Below are positions 1-12,712 of a stretch of DNA of 64,000 nt, one piece after another; position 1 is the first letter of the stretch; the number at the start of each line of letters is the position of its first letter. This DNA is from Larus michahellis. Lineage: Eukaryota > Chordata > Aves > Charadriiformes > Laridae. The notes beneath the pieces were generated by a model. That model did not search any database and was not told where the DNA came from. It saw only the letters and a program-made list of their open reading frames with translations. The position numbers were made by a program, and so were the translations under genes. The stretch spans positions 434,001 through 498,000 of the forward strand of contig NC_133906.1 in the NCBI RefSeq assembly GCF_964199755.1, read 5' to 3'.

Positions 1-548
1 ATGTCCAGACATATGGCCATTTTTGTGCCTGGCGCGGCGCCAAGTGGGAAAGGGTGGTTTTGAGGCTGAAGGCAGCAGGAAAGCCTGCAGCCCCCAGGTG
101 TGTGGGGCTACGCAAGTGGTTCCCAAAGAGCTTTAGAACAAGGCATAGTTTTCCCTGCTGGCTCTTTGGGCATTGGACCAGTCTCCAGACATAAGGCCAT
201 TTTTGTGCGTGGCGCGGCGCCAAGTGGGAAAGGGTGGTTTTGAGGCAGAAGGCCCCAGGAAAGCCTGCAGCCCCCAGGTGTGTGGGGCTATGCAATCGGT
301 TCCCAAAGAGCTTTAGAACGAGGCATAGTTTTCCCTGCTGGCTCTTTGGGCGTGGGACCAATCTCCAGACATATGGCCATTTTTGTGCCTGGCGTGGTGC
401 CAAGTGGGAAAGGGTGGTTTTGAGGCTGAAGGCAGCAGGAAAGCCTGCAGCCCCCAGGTGTGTGGGGCTACGCAAGCGGTTCCCAAAGAGCTTTAGAACA
501 AGGCATAGTTTTCCTTGCTGGCTCTTTGGGCGTGGGACCAATCTCCAG
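1..548 (+). repeat. 180-bp monomer block 0 (3 full units, enters from left edge)
   Basis: Units end with the phase marker 'tccag' at 8, 188, 368 and 548. The second unit has the 'acataaggcc' variant, which puts a stop codon in the plus frame. The last unit has 'ttttccttgctgg', the variant found in every unit directly before a spacer. Confidence 0.9.
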
Positions 549-1313
549 GCAAGGAACGTTGGGGCTTCTTCTCAGTGTCTCTGACTTAGGGTTTCACTGT
601 CCCGGGAAAGTCTCTGCTAACACCCTGCAGAGCGCAGTGCCCAATATACAGAAACGTCTTGCGGTATCTCCTACAAGGAAAGTGCCAAGAGGGAATTGTC
701 GATCTTGTTCTCAGTGTCTCTCACCCTGCAGAGCGCTGTGCCCTATATACACAAAAATCTTGCGCTATCTCCAACATGTAAAGTGCCAGGAGAGAATTGC
801 AGGAATTCATCGCAGTGCTCCAAGAATGGCATTCAATGTGCCAGAAACTTTCCTGCCTACAGTCTCCAGGGAGATTTCCTCAAAACCAATAAGCATCCCG
901 CTATATGTCCTAAATGGAAAGTGTCAGGAGGGAAATATAGGACTTGCTCTGCCTATCTTTGAATACTGCTTTCTACTCTCCTGGTTAAGTCTTTGCTAAC
1001 ATTCTCTCCAGGGAGTTGCCCTCAAAACCAACACACATCTTGACATATCTCCCACATGGAAAGTGCCAGCAGGGAAAAATGGGGACTGTTCTTAGACTCG
1101 ATAGGATCTGCTTCAAGTCAACTAGTTATCTCCTTGGCTACGTTCTTCAAAGAGATAGGTGCAAAACAATCAAAAAATCATCTTGCTGTGTCTCCAACAT
1201 GGAAAGTGCCAGGAGGGAATTCTAGGGCTTGTTCCCAGTGTCTCTCAGAATTGTTCTCATGACCCTGGCTACATCTCTGCTAAGACGCTTGCATTGCCCA
1301 GAGACCTACGACG
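549..1313 (+). repeat. 765-bp satellite spacer, copy 1
   Basis: Starts 'gcaaggaacgttgg' and ends '...gagacctacgacg', after which the monomer resumes at 'tctttgggcgtgg'. Inside are five decayed repeats of a core like 'ggaaagtgccaggaggg' (about 686, 779, 917, 1059 and 1200; the last three steps are 138-142 bp). Short reading frames (102 aa or less) are conserved only because the DNA is, so I do not call genes. Confidence 0.9.
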
Positions 1314-4300
1314 TCTTTGGGCGTGGAACCAGTCTCCAGATATAAGGCTATTTTTGTGCCTGGCATGGCGCCAAGAGGGAAAGGGTGGTTTTGAGGCTGA
1401 AGGCAGCAGGAAAGCCTGCAGCCCCCAGGTGTGTGGGGCTACGCAAGCGGTTCCCAAAGAGCTTTAGAACAAGGCATAGTTTTCCCTTCTGGCTCTTTGT
1501 GCGTGGGACCCATCTCCAGACATATGGCCATTTTCGTGCCTGGCGTGGTGCCAAGTGGGAAAGGGTGGTTTTGAGGCTGAAGGCAGCAGGAAAGCCTGCA
1601 GCCCCCAGGTGTGTGGGGCTACGCAAGTGGTTCCCAAAGAGCTTTAGAACAAGGCATAGTTTTCCCTGCTGGCTCTTTGGGCATTGGACCAGTCTCCAGA
1701 CATAAGGGCATTTTTTTACCTGTCGCGGCGCCAAGTGGGAAAGGGTGGTTTTGAGGCAGAAGGCCCCAGGAAACCTGCAGCCCCCAGGTGTGTGGGGCTA
1801 CGCAAGCGGTTCCCAAAGAGCTTTAGAACGAGGCATAGTTTTCCCTGCTGGCTCTTTGGGCGTGGGACCAATCTCCAGACATATGGCCATTTTTGTGCCT
1901 GGCGTGGTGCCAAGTGGGAAAGGGTGGTTTTGAGGCTGAAGGCAGCAGGAAAGCCTGCAGCCCGCAGCTCTGTGGGGCTACGCAAGCGGTTCCCAAAGAG
2001 CTTTAGAAGAAGGCATATTTTTCCCTGCTGGCTCTTTGGGCATGGGACCAATCTCCAGACATATGGCCATTTTTGTGCCTGACGCGGCGCCAAGTGGGAA
2101 AGGGTTGTTTTGAGGCTGAAGGCAGCAGGAAAGCCTGCAGCCCCCAGGTGTGTGGGGCTACGCAAGCGGTTGCCAAAGAGCTTTAGAACAAGGCATAGTT
2201 TTCCCTGCTGGCTCTTTGGGCATGGGACCAGTCTCCAGACATATGGACATTTTTGTGCCTGGCGCAGCGCCAAGTGGGAAAGGGTGGTTTTGAGGCTGAA
2301 GGCAGCAGGAAAGCCTGCAGCCCCCAGGTGTGTGGGGCTACGCAAGCGGTTCCCAAAGAGCTTTAGAACAAGGCATAGTTTTCCCTGCTGGCTCTTTGGG
2401 TGTGGGACCATTCTCCAGACATATGGCCATTTTTGTGCCTGGCGCGGCGCCAAGTGGGAAAGGGTGGTTTTGAGGCTGAAGGCAGCAGGAAAGCCTGCAG
2501 CCCCCAGGTGTGTGGGGCTACGCAAGCGGTTCCCAAAGAGCTTTAGAACAAGGCATAGTTTTCCCTGCTGGCTCTTTGGGCGTAAGACCAATCTACAGAC
2601 ATATGGCCATTTCTGTGCCTGGCGCGGCGCCAAGTGGGAAAGGGTTGTTTTGAGGCTGAAGGCAGCAGGAAAGCCTGCAGCCCCGAGGTCTGTGTGTCTA
2701 CTCAAGCGGTTCCCAAAGAGCTTTAGAACAAGGCATAGTTTTCCCTGCTGGCTCTTTGGGCGTGGGACCAATCTCCAGACATATGGCCATTTTTGTGCCT
2801 GGCGCGGCGCCAAGTGGGAAAGGGTGGTTTTGAGGCTGAAGGCAGCAGGAAAGCCTGCAGCCCCCAGGTCTGTGTGTCTACTGAAGCGGTTCCCAAAGAG
2901 CTTTAGAACAAGGCATAGTTTTCCCTGCTGGCTCTTTGGGCGTGGGACCAATCTCCAGACATATGACCATTTTTGTGCCTGGCGCGGCGCCAAGTGGGAA
3001 AGGGTGGTTTTGAGGCTGAAGGCAGCAGGAAAGCCTGCAGCCCCCAGGTGTGTGGGGCTACGCAAGCGGTTCCCAAAGAGCTTTAGAACAAGGCATAGTT
3101 TTCCCTGCTGGTTCTTTGGGCATGGGACCAATGTCCAGCCATATGGCCATTTTTGTGCCTGGCGCAGCGCCAAGTGGGAAAGGGTGGTTTTGAGGCTGAA
3201 GGCAGCAGGAAAGCCTGCAGCCCCCAGGTGTGTGGGGCTACGCAAGCGGTTCCCAAAGAGCTTTAGAAGAAGGCATAGTTTTCCCTGCTGGCTCTTTGGG
3301 CATTGGACCAGTCTCCAGACATATGGCCATTTTTGTGCCTGTCGCGGCGCCAAGTGGGAAAGGGTGGTTTTGAGGCTGAAGGCAGCAGGAAAGCCTGCAG
3401 CCCCCAGGTGTGTGGGGCTATGCAAGTGGTTCCCAAAGAGCTTTAGAACAAGGCATAGTTTTCCCTGCTGGCTCTTTGGGCATTGGACCAGTCTCCAGAC
3501 ATAAGGCCATTTTTGTGCCTGTCGCGGCGCCAAGTGGGAAAGGGTGGTTTTGAGGCAGAAGGCCCCAGGAAAGCCTGCAGCCCCCAGGTGTGTGGGGCTA
3601 TGCAATCGGTTCCCAAAGAGCTTTAGAACGAGGCATAGTTTTCCCTGCTGGCTCTTTGGGCGTGGGACCAATCTACAGCCATATGGCCATTTTTGTGCCT
3701 GGCGCGGCGCCAAGTCGAAAAGGGTTGTTTTGAGGCTGAAGGCAGCAGGAAAGCCTGCAGCCCCCAGGTGTGTGGGGCTACGCAAGCGGTTCCCAAAGAG
3801 CTTTAGAACAAGGCATAGTTTTCCCTGCTGGCTCTTTGGGCGTGGGACCAATCTCCAGACATATGGCCATTTTTGTGCCTGGCGCGGCGCCAAGTGGGAA
3901 AGGGTGGTTTTGAGGCTGAAGGCAGCAGGAAAGACTGCAGCCCCCAGGTGTGTGGGGCTACACAAGCGGTTCCCAAAGAGCTTTAGAACAAGGCATAGTT
4001 TTCCCTGCTGGTTCTTTGGGCATGGGACCAATGTCCAGACATATGGCCATTTTTGTGCCTGGCGCGGCGCTGAGTGGGAAAGGGTGGTTTTGAGGCTGAA
4101 GGCAGCAGGAAAGCCTGCAGCCCCCAGGTGTGTGGGGCTACGCAAGTGGTTCCCAAAGAGCTTTAGAAGAAGGCATAGTTTTCCCTGCTGGCTCTTTGGG
4201 CATTGGACCAGTCTCCAGACATATGGCCATTTTTGTGCCTGTCGCGGCGCCAAGTGGGAAAGGGTGGTTTTGAGGCAGAAGGCCCCAGGAAAGCCTGCAG

Positions 4301-4578
4301 CCCCCAGGTGTGTGGGGCTATGCAATCGGTTCCCAAAAAGCTTTAGAACGAGGCATAGTTTTCCCTGCTGGCTCTTTGGGCGTGGGACCCATCTCCAGAC
4401 ATATGGCCATTTTTGTGCCTGGCGTGGTGCCAAGTGGGAAAGGGTGGTTTTGAGGCTGAAGGCAGCAGGAAAGCCTGCAGCCCACAGCTCTGTGGGGCTA
4501 CGCAAGCGGTTCCCAAAGAGCTTTAGAACAAGGCATAGTTTTCCTTGCTGGCTCTTTGGGCGTGGGACCAATCTCCAG
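1314..4578 (+). repeat. 180-bp monomer block 1 (18 units)
   Basis: This is the longest block. Its first unit has the edge variant 'agatataaggctattt' and 'ggcgccaagaggg'. A 1-bp deletion near 1771 ('caggaaacctgc') recurs at the same place in blocks 3 and 5, marking those three as related higher-order copies. Confidence 0.9.
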
Positions 4579-5343
4579 GGAAGGAACGTTGGGGCTTCTT
4601 CTCAGTGTCTCTGACTTAGGGTTTCACTGTCCCGGGAAAGTCTCTGCTAACACCCTGCAGAGCGCAGTGCCCAATATACAGAAACGTCTTGCGGTATCTC
4701 CTACAAGGAAAGTGCCAAGAGGGAATTGTCGATCTTGTTCTCAGTGTCTCTCACCCTGCAGAGCGCTGTGCCCTATATACACAAAAATCTTGCGCTATCT
4801 CCAACATGTAAAGTGCCAGGAGAGAATTGCAGGAATTCATCGCAGTGCTCCAAGAATGGCATTCAATGTGCCAGAAACTTTCCTGCCTACAGTCTCCAGG
4901 GAGATTTCCTCAAAACCAATAAGCATCCCGCTATATGTCCTAAATGGAAAGTGTCAGGAGGGAAATATAGGACTTGCTCTGCCTATCTTTGAATACTGCT
5001 TTCTACTCTCCTGGTTAAGTCTTTGCTAACATTCTCTCCAGGGAGTTGCCCTCAAAACCAACACACATCTTGACATATCTCCCACATGGAAAGTGCCAGC
5101 AGGGAAAAATGGGGACTGTTCTTAGACTCGATAGGATCTGCTTCAAGTCAACTAGTTATCTCCTTGGCTACGTTCTTCAAAGAGATAGGTGCAAAACAAT
5201 CAAAAAATCATCTTGCTGTGTCTCCAACATGGAAAGTGCCAGGAGGGAATTCTAGGGCTTGTTCCCAGTGTCTCTCAGAATTGTTCTCATGACCCTGGCT
5301 ACATCTCTGCTAAGACGCTTGCATTGCCCAGAGACCTACGACG
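4579..5343 (+). repeat. 765-bp satellite spacer, copy 2
   Basis: Nearly identical to copy 1. It begins 'ggaagg' instead of 'gcaagg'. Confidence 0.9.
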
Positions 5344-6629
5344 TCTTTGGGCGTGGAACCAGTCTCCAGATATAAGGCTATTTTTGTGCCTGGCATGGCG
5401 CCAAGAGGGAAAGGGTGGTTTTGAGGCTGAAGGCAGCAGGAAAGCCTGCAGCCCCCAGGTGTGTGGGGCTACGCAAGCGGTTCCCAAAGAGCTTTAGAAC
5501 AAGGCATAGTTTTCCCTCCTGGCTCTTTGGGCGTGGGACCAATCTCCAGACATATGGCCATTTTTGTGCCTGGCGTGGTGCCAAGTGGGAAAGGGTGGTT
5601 TTGAGGCTGAAGGCAGCAGGAAAGCCTGCAGCCCACAGCTCTGTGGGGCTACGCAAGCGGTTCCCAAAGAGCTTTAGAAGAAGGCATATTTTTCCCTGCT
5701 GGCTCTTTGGGCATGGGACCAATCTCCAGACATATGGCCATTTTTGTGCCTGGCGCGGCGCCAAGTGGGAAAGGGTTGTTTTGAGGCTGAAGGCAGCAGG
5801 AAAGCCTGCAGCCCCCAGGTCTGTGTGTCTACTCAAGCGGTTCCCAAAGAGCTTTAGAACAAGGCATAGTTTTCCCTGCTGGCTCTTTGGGCGTGGGACC
5901 AATCTCCAGACATATGGCCATTTTTGTGCCTGGTGTGGCGCCAAGTGGGAAAGGGTGGTTTTGAGGCTGAAGGCAGCAGGAAAGCCTGCAGCCCCCAGGT
6001 GTGTGGGGCTACGCAAGCGGTTCCCACAGAGCTTTAGAACAAGGCATTGTTTTCCCTGCTGGCTCTTTGGGCGTGGGACCATTCTCCAGACATATGGCCA
6101 TTTTTGTGCCTGGCGCGGCGCCAAGTGGGAAAGGGTGGTTTTGAGGCTGAAGGCAGCAGGAAAGCCTGCAGCCCCCAGGTGTGTGGGGCTACGCAAGCGG
6201 TTCCCAAAGAGCTTTAGAACAAGGCATAGTTTTCCCTGCTGGCTCTTTGGGCATTGGACCAGTCTCCAGACATAAGGCCATTTTTGTGCCTGGCGCGGCG
6301 GCAAGTGGGAAAGGGTTGTTTTGAGGCTGAAGGCAGCAGGAAAGCCTGCAGCCCCCAGGTCTGTGTGTCTACTCAAGCGGTTCCCAAAGAGCTTTAGAAC
6401 AAGGCATAGTTTTCCCTGCTGGCTCTTTGGGCGTGGGACCCATCTCCAGACATATGGCCATTTTTGTGCCTGGCGCGGCGCCAAGTGGGAAAGGGTGGTT
6501 TTGAGGCTGAAGGCAGCAGGAAAGCCTGCAGCCCACAGCTCTGTGGGGCTACGCAAGCGGTTCCCAAAGAGCTTTAGAACAAGGCATAGTTTTCCTTGCT
6601 GGCTCTTTGGGCGTGGGACCAATCTCCAG
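5344..6629 (+). repeat. 180-bp monomer block 2 (7 units)
   Basis: Seven full units. It contains 'ctgtgtgtctactcaagcgg' variants shared with parts of blocks 1 and 3. One unit near 6300 has 'gcggcggcaag', which breaks the usual TGGC-N5-GCCA palindrome. Confidence 0.9.
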
Positions 6630-7394
6630 GCAAGGAACGTTGGGGCTTCTTCTCAGTGTCTCTGACTTAGGGTTTCACTGTCCCGGGAAAGTCTCTGCTA
6701 ACACCCTGCAGAGCGCAGTGCCCAATATACAGAAACGTCTTGCGGTATCTCCTACAAGGAAAGTGCCAAGAGGGAATTGTCGATCTTGTTCTCAGTGTCT
6801 CTCACCCTGCAGAGCGCTGTGCCCTATATACACAAAAATCTTGCGCTATCTCCAACATGTAAAGTGCCAGGAGAGAATTGCAGGAATTCATCGCAGTGCT
6901 CCAAGAATGGCATTCAATGTGCCAGAAACTTTCCTGCCTACAGTCTCCAGGGAGATTTCCTCAAAACCAATAAGCATCCCGCTATATGTCCTAAATGGAA
7001 AGTGTCAGGAGGGAAATATAGGACTTGCTCTGCCTATCTTTGAATACTGCTTTCTACTCTCCTGGTTAAGTCTTTGCTAACATTCTCTCCAGGGAGTTGC
7101 CCTCAAAACCAACACACATCTTGACATATCTCCCACATGGAAAGTGCCAGCAGGGAAAAATGGGGACTGTTCTTAGACTCGATAGGATCTGCTTCAAGTC
7201 AACTAGTTATCTCCTTGGCTACGTTCTTCAAAGAGATAGGTGCAAAACAATCAAAAAATCATCTTGCTGTGTCTCCAACATGGAAAGTGCCAGGAGGGAA
7301 TTCTAGGGCTTGTTCCCAGTGTCTCTCAGAATTGTTCTCATGACCCTGGCTACATCTCTGCTAAGACGCTTCCATTGCCCAGAGACCTACGACA
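6630..7394 (+). repeat. 765-bp satellite spacer, copy 3
   Basis: Begins 'gcaagg'. It has a private G-to-C change ('cgcttccattgcc') near 7373 and the 'cgacat' ending. Confidence 0.9.
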
Positions 7395-9939
7395 TCTTTG
7401 GGCGTGGAACCAGTCTCCAGATATAAGGCTATTTTTGTGCCTGGCATGGCGCCAAGAGGGAAAGGGTGGTTTTGAGGCTGAAGGCAGCAGGAAAGCCTGC
7501 AGCCCCCAGGTGTGTGGGGCTACGCAAGCGGTTCCCAAAGAGCTTTAGAACAAGGCATAGTTTTCCCTTCTGGCTCTTTGTGCGTGGGACCCATCTCCAG
7601 ACATATGGCCATTTTTGTGCCTGGCGTGGTGCCAAGTGGGAAAGGGTGGTTTTGAGGCTGAAGGCAGCAGGAAAGCCTGCAGCCCCCAGGTGTGTGGGGC
7701 TACGCAAGTGGTTCCCAAAGAGCTTTAGAACAAGGCATAGTTTTCCCTGCTGGCTCTTTGGGCGTGGGACCAGTCTCCAGACATAAGGCCATTTTTTTGC
7801 CTGTCGCGGCGCCAAGTGGGAAAGGGTGGTTTTGAGGCAGAAGGCCCCAGGAAACCTGCAGCCCCCAGGTGTGTGGGGCTACGCAAGCGGTTCCCAAAGA
7901 GCTTTAGAACGAGGCATAGTTTTCCCTGCTGGCTCTTTGGGCGTGGGACCAATCTCCAGACATATGGCCATTTTTGTGCCTGGCGTGGTGCCAAGTGGGA
8001 AAGGGTGGTTTTGAGGCTGAAGGCAGCAGAAAAACCTGCAGCCCGCAGCTCTGTGGGGCTACGCAAGCGGTTCCCAAAGAGCTTTAGAAGAAGGCATATT
8101 TTTCCCTGCTGGCTCTTTGGGCATGGGACCAATCTCCAGACATATGGCCATTTTTGTGCCTGGCACGGCGCCAAGTGGGAAAGGGTTGTTTTGAGGCTGA
8201 AGGCAGCAGGAAAGCCTGCAGCCCCCAGGTCTGTGGGTCTACTCAAGCGGTTCCCAAAGAGCTTTAGAACAAGGCATAGTTTTCCCTGCTGGCTCTTTGG
8301 GCGTGGGACCAATCTCCAGACATATGGCCATTTTTGTGCCTGGCGCGGCGCCAAGTGGGAAAGGGTGGTTTTGAGGCTGAAGGCAGCAGGAAAGCCTGCA
8401 GCCCCCAGGTGTGTGGGGCTACGCAAGCGGTTCCCAAAGAGCTTTAGAACAAGGCATAGTTTTCCCTGCTGGTTCTTTGGGCATGGGACCAATGTCCAGC
8501 CATATGGCCATTTTTGTGCCTGGCGCGGCGCCAAGTGGGAAAGGGTGGTTTTGAGGCTGAAGGCAGCAGGAAAGCCTGCAGCCCCCAGGTGTGTGGGGCT
8601 ACGCAAGCGGTTCCCAAAGAGCTTTAGAACAAGGCATAGTTTTCCCTGCTGGCTCTTTGGGCATGGGACCAGTCTCCAGACATATGGCCATTTTTGTGCC
8701 TGTCGCGGCGCCAAGTGGGAAAGGGTGGTTTTGAGGCTGAAGGCAGCAGGAAAGCCTGCAGCCCCCAGGTGTGTGGGGCTACGCAAGCGGTTCCCAAAGA
8801 GCTTTAGAACAAGGCATAGTTTTCCCTGCTGGCTCTTTGGGCGTGGGACCAATGTCCAGCCATATGGCCATTTTTGTGCCTGGCGCGGCGCCAAGTGGGA
8901 AAGGGTGGTTTTGAGGCTGAAGGCAGCAGGAAAGCCTGCAGCCCCCAGGTGTGTGGGGCTACGCAAGCGGTTCCCAAAGAGCTTTAGAACAAGGCATAGT
9001 TTTCCCTGCTGGCTCTTTGGGCGTAAGACCAATCTACAGACATATGGCCATTTCTGTGCCTGGCGCGGCGCCAAGTGGGAAAGGGTTGTTTTGAGGCTGA
9101 AGGCAGCAGGAAAGCCTGCAGCCCCCAGGTCTGTGTGTCTACTCAAGCGGTTCCCAAAGAGCTTTAGAACAAGGCATAGTTTTCCCTGCTGGCTCTTTGG
9201 GCGTGGGACCAATCTCCAGACATATGGCCATTTTTGTGCCTGGCGCGGCGCCAAGTGGGAAAGGGTGGTTTTGAGGCTGAAGGCAGCAGGAAAGCCTGCA
9301 GCCCCCAGGTGTGTGGGGCTACGCAAGCGGTTCCCAAAGAGCTTTAGAACAAGGCATAGTTTTCCCTGCTGGTTCTTTGGGCATGGGACCAATGTCCAGA
9401 CATATGGCCATTTTTGTGCCTGGCGCGGCGCTGAGTGGGAAAGGGTGGTTTTGAGGCTGAAGGCAGCAGGAAAGCCTGCAGCCCCCAGGTGTGTGGGGCT
9501 ATGCAAGTGGTTCCCAAAGAGCTTTAGAAGAAGGCATAGTTTTCCCTGCTGGCTCTTTGGGCATTGGACCAGTCTCCAGACATAAGGCCATTTTTGTGCC
9601 TGTCGCGGCGCCAAGTGGGAAAGGGTGGTTTTGAGGCAGAAGGCCCCAGGAAAGCCTGCAGCCCCCAGGTGTGTGGGGCTATGCAATCGGTTCCCAAAGA
9701 GCTTTAGAACGAGGCATAGTTTTCCCTGCTGGCTCTTTGGGCGTGGGACCCATCTCCAGACATATGGCCATTTTTGTGCCTGGCGTGGTGCCAAGTGGGA
9801 AAGGGTGGTTTTGAGGCTGAAGGCAGCAGGAAAGCCTGCAGCCCACAGCTCTGTGGGGCTACGCAAGCGGTTCCCAAAGAGCTTTAGAACAAGGCATAGT
9901 TTTCCTTGCTGGCTCTTTGGGCGTGGGACCAATCTCCAG
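7395..9939 (+). repeat. 180-bp monomer block 3 (14 units)
   Basis: Fourteen units whose order of variants parallels block 1, including the shared 1-bp deletion near 7850. This suggests the block was copied with its neighbouring spacer and then changed length by unequal exchange. Confidence 0.9.
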
Positions 9940-10704
9940 GGAAGGAACGTTGGGGCTTCTTCTCAGTGTCTCTGACTTAGGGTTTCACTGTCCCGGGAAA
10001 GTCTCTGCTAACACCCTGCAGAGCGCAGTGCCCAATATACAGAAACGTCTTGCGGTATCTCCTACAAGGAAAGTGCCAAGAGGGAATTGTCGATCTTGTT
10101 CTCAGTGTCTCTCACCCTGCAGAGCGCTGTGCCCTATATACACAAAAATCTTGCGCTATCTCCAACATGTAAAGTGCCAGGAGAGAATTGCAGGAATTCA
10201 TCGCAGTGCTCCAAGAATGGCATTCAATGTGCCAGAAACTTTCCTGCCTACAGTCTCCAGGGAGATTTCCTCAAAACCAATAAGCATCCCGCTATATGTC
10301 CTAAATGGAAAGTGTCAGGAGGGAAATATAGGACTTGCTCTGCCTATCTTTGAATACTGCTTTCTACTCTCCTGGTTAAGTCTTTGCTAACATTCTCTCC
10401 AGGGAGTTGCCCTCAAAACCAACACACATCTTGACATATCTCCCACATGGAAAGTGCCAGCAGGGAAAAATGGGGACTGTTCTTAGACTCGATAGGATCT
10501 GCTTCAAGTCAACTAGTTATCTCCTTGGCTACGTTCTTCAAAGAGATAGGTGCAAAACAATCAAAAAATCATCTTGCTGTGTCTCCAACATGGAAAGTGC
10601 CAGGAGGGAATTCTAGGGCTTGTTCCCAGTGTCTCTCAGAATTGTTCTCATGACCCTGGCTACATCTCTGCTAAGATGCTTGCATTGCCCAGAGACCTAC
10701 GACA
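9940..10704 (+). repeat. 765-bp satellite spacer, copy 4
   Basis: Begins 'ggaagg'. It has a private C-to-T change ('taagatgcttgc') near 10,677 and the 'cgacat' ending. Confidence 0.9.
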
Positions 10705-12712
10705 TCTTTGGGCGTGGAACCAGTCTCCAGATATAAGGCTATTTTTGTGCCTGGCATGGCGCCAAGAGGGAAAGGGTGGTTTTGAGGCTGAAGGCAGCAG
10801 GAAAGCCTGCAGCCCCCAGGTGTGTGGGGCTACGCAAGCGGTTCCCAAAGAGCTTTAGAACAAGGCATAGTTTTCCCTGCTGGCTCTTTGGGCGTGGGAC
10901 CAATCTACAGACATATGGCCATTTTTGTGCCTGGCGCGGCGCCAAGTGGGAAAGGGTGGTTTTGAGGCTGAAGGCAGCAGGAAAGCCTGCAGCCCCCAGG
11001 TGTGTGGGGCTACGCAAGCGGTTCCCAAAGAGCTTTAGAACAAGGCATAGTTTTCCCTGCTGGCTCTTTGGGTGTGGGACCAATCTACAGCCATATGTCC
11101 ATTTTTGTGCCTGGCGCGGCGCCAAGTGGGAAAGGGTGGTTTTGAGGCTGAAGGCAGCAGGAAAGCCTGCAGCCCCCAGGTGTGTGGGGCTACGCAAGCG
11201 GTTCCCAAAGAGGTTTAGAACAAGGCCTAATTTTCCGTGCTGGCTCTTTGGGCGTGGGACCAGTCTCCAGCCATATGGCCATTTTTGTGCCTGGCGTGGT
11301 GCCAAGTGGGAAAGGGTGGTTTTGAGGCTGAAGGCAACAGGAAAGCCTGCAGCCTGCAGGTGTGTGGGGCTACGGAAGCGGTTCCCAAAGAGCTTTAGAA
11401 CAAGGCAGAGTTTTCCCTGCTGGCTCTTTGGGCGTGGGACCAATCTCCAGACATATGGCCATTTTTGTGCCTGGCGCGGCGCCAAGTGGGAAAGGGTGGT
11501 TTTGAGGCTGAAGGCAGCAGGAATGCCTGCAGCCCGCAGCTCTGTGGGGCTAAGCAGGCGGTTCCCAAAGAGCTTTAGAACAAGGCCTAATTTTCCGTGC
11601 AGGCTCTTTGGGCATAGGACCAATCTCCAGCCATATGGCCATTTTTGTGCCTGGCGCAGCGCCAAGTGGGAAAGGGTGGTTTTGAGGCTGAAGGCAGCAG
11701 GAAAGCCTGCAGCCCCCAGGTGTGTGGGGCTACGCAAGCGGTTCCCAAAGAGCTTTACAAAAAGGCATAGTTTTCCCTGCTGGGTCTTTGGGCATGGGAC
11801 CAGTCTCCAGACATATGGCCATTTTTGTGCCTGGCGCTGCGCCAAGTGGGAAAGGGTGGTTTTGAGGCTGAAGGCAGCAGGAAAGCCTGCAGCCCCCAGG
11901 TCTGTGGGGCTACGGAAGCGGTTCCTAAAGAGCTTTAGAACAAGGCATAGTTTTCCCTGCTGGCTCTTTGGGCGTGGGACCAATCTCCAGACATATGGCC
12001 ATTTTTGTGCCTGGTGTGGCGCCAAGTGGGAAAGGGTGGTTTTGAGGCTGAAGGCAGCGGGAATGCCTGCAGCCCCCAGGTCTGTGGGGCTACGCAAGCG
12101 GTTCCCAAAGAGGTTTAGAACAAGGCCTAATTTTCCGTGCTGGCTCTTTGGGCGTGGGACCAGTCTCCAGACATATGGCCATTTTTGTGCCTGGCGCGGC
12201 GCCAAGTGGGAAAGGGTGGTTTTGAGGCTGAAGGCAGCAGGAAAGCCTGCAGCCCCCAGGTGTGTGGGGCTACGCAAGCGGTTCCCAAAGAGCTTTAGAA
12301 CAAGGCATAGTTTTCCCTGCTGGCTCTTTGTGCGTGGGACCCATCTCCAGACATATGGCCATTTTTGTGCCTGGCGTGGTGCCAAGTGGGAAAGGGTGGT
12401 TTTGAGGCTGAAGGCAGCAGGAAAGCCTGCAGCCCCCAGGTCTGTGTGGGGCTATGCAACTGGTTCCCAAAGACCTTTAGAACAAGGCATAGTTTTCCCT
12501 GCTGGCTCTTTGGGCGTGGGACCCATCTCCAGACATATGGCCATTTTTGTGCCTGTCGCGGCGCCAAGTGGGAAAGGGTGGTTTTGAGGCTGAAGGCAGC
12601 AGGAAAGCCTGCAGCCCCCAGGTGTGTGGGGCTACGCAAGCGGTTCCCAAAGAGCTTTAGAACAAGGCATAGTTTTCCTTGCTGGCTCTTTGGGCGTGGG
12701 ACCAATCTCCAG
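10705..12712 (+). repeat. 180-bp monomer block 4 (11 units, most diverged)
   Basis: Units here carry a distinct variant set ('caaggcctaattttccgtgc', 'aggtttagaac', 'gaatgcctgc') that is rare elsewhere. A 2-bp insertion near 12,443 ('ggtctgtgtggggc') explains the 2773-bp step between spacers. This looks like an older or separately evolved sub-array. Confidence 0.9.

Noticed and set aside
696..962. Conserved 88-, 69-, 68- and 102-codon frames in each spacer as a gene family
   Set aside because: They overlap in several frames, and the DNA is nearly identical across copies, so their conservation carries no coding information.
1716..4571. 951-codon minus-strand open frame (and similar long frames at 7725-9932, 7816-9585 and 10,739-12,587) as a giant repeat protein
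   Set aside because: They are the same 60-codon satellite monomer read on either strand. Changes between monomers are mostly amino-acid-changing and stops or frameshifts occur at random units, so coding is unlikely.
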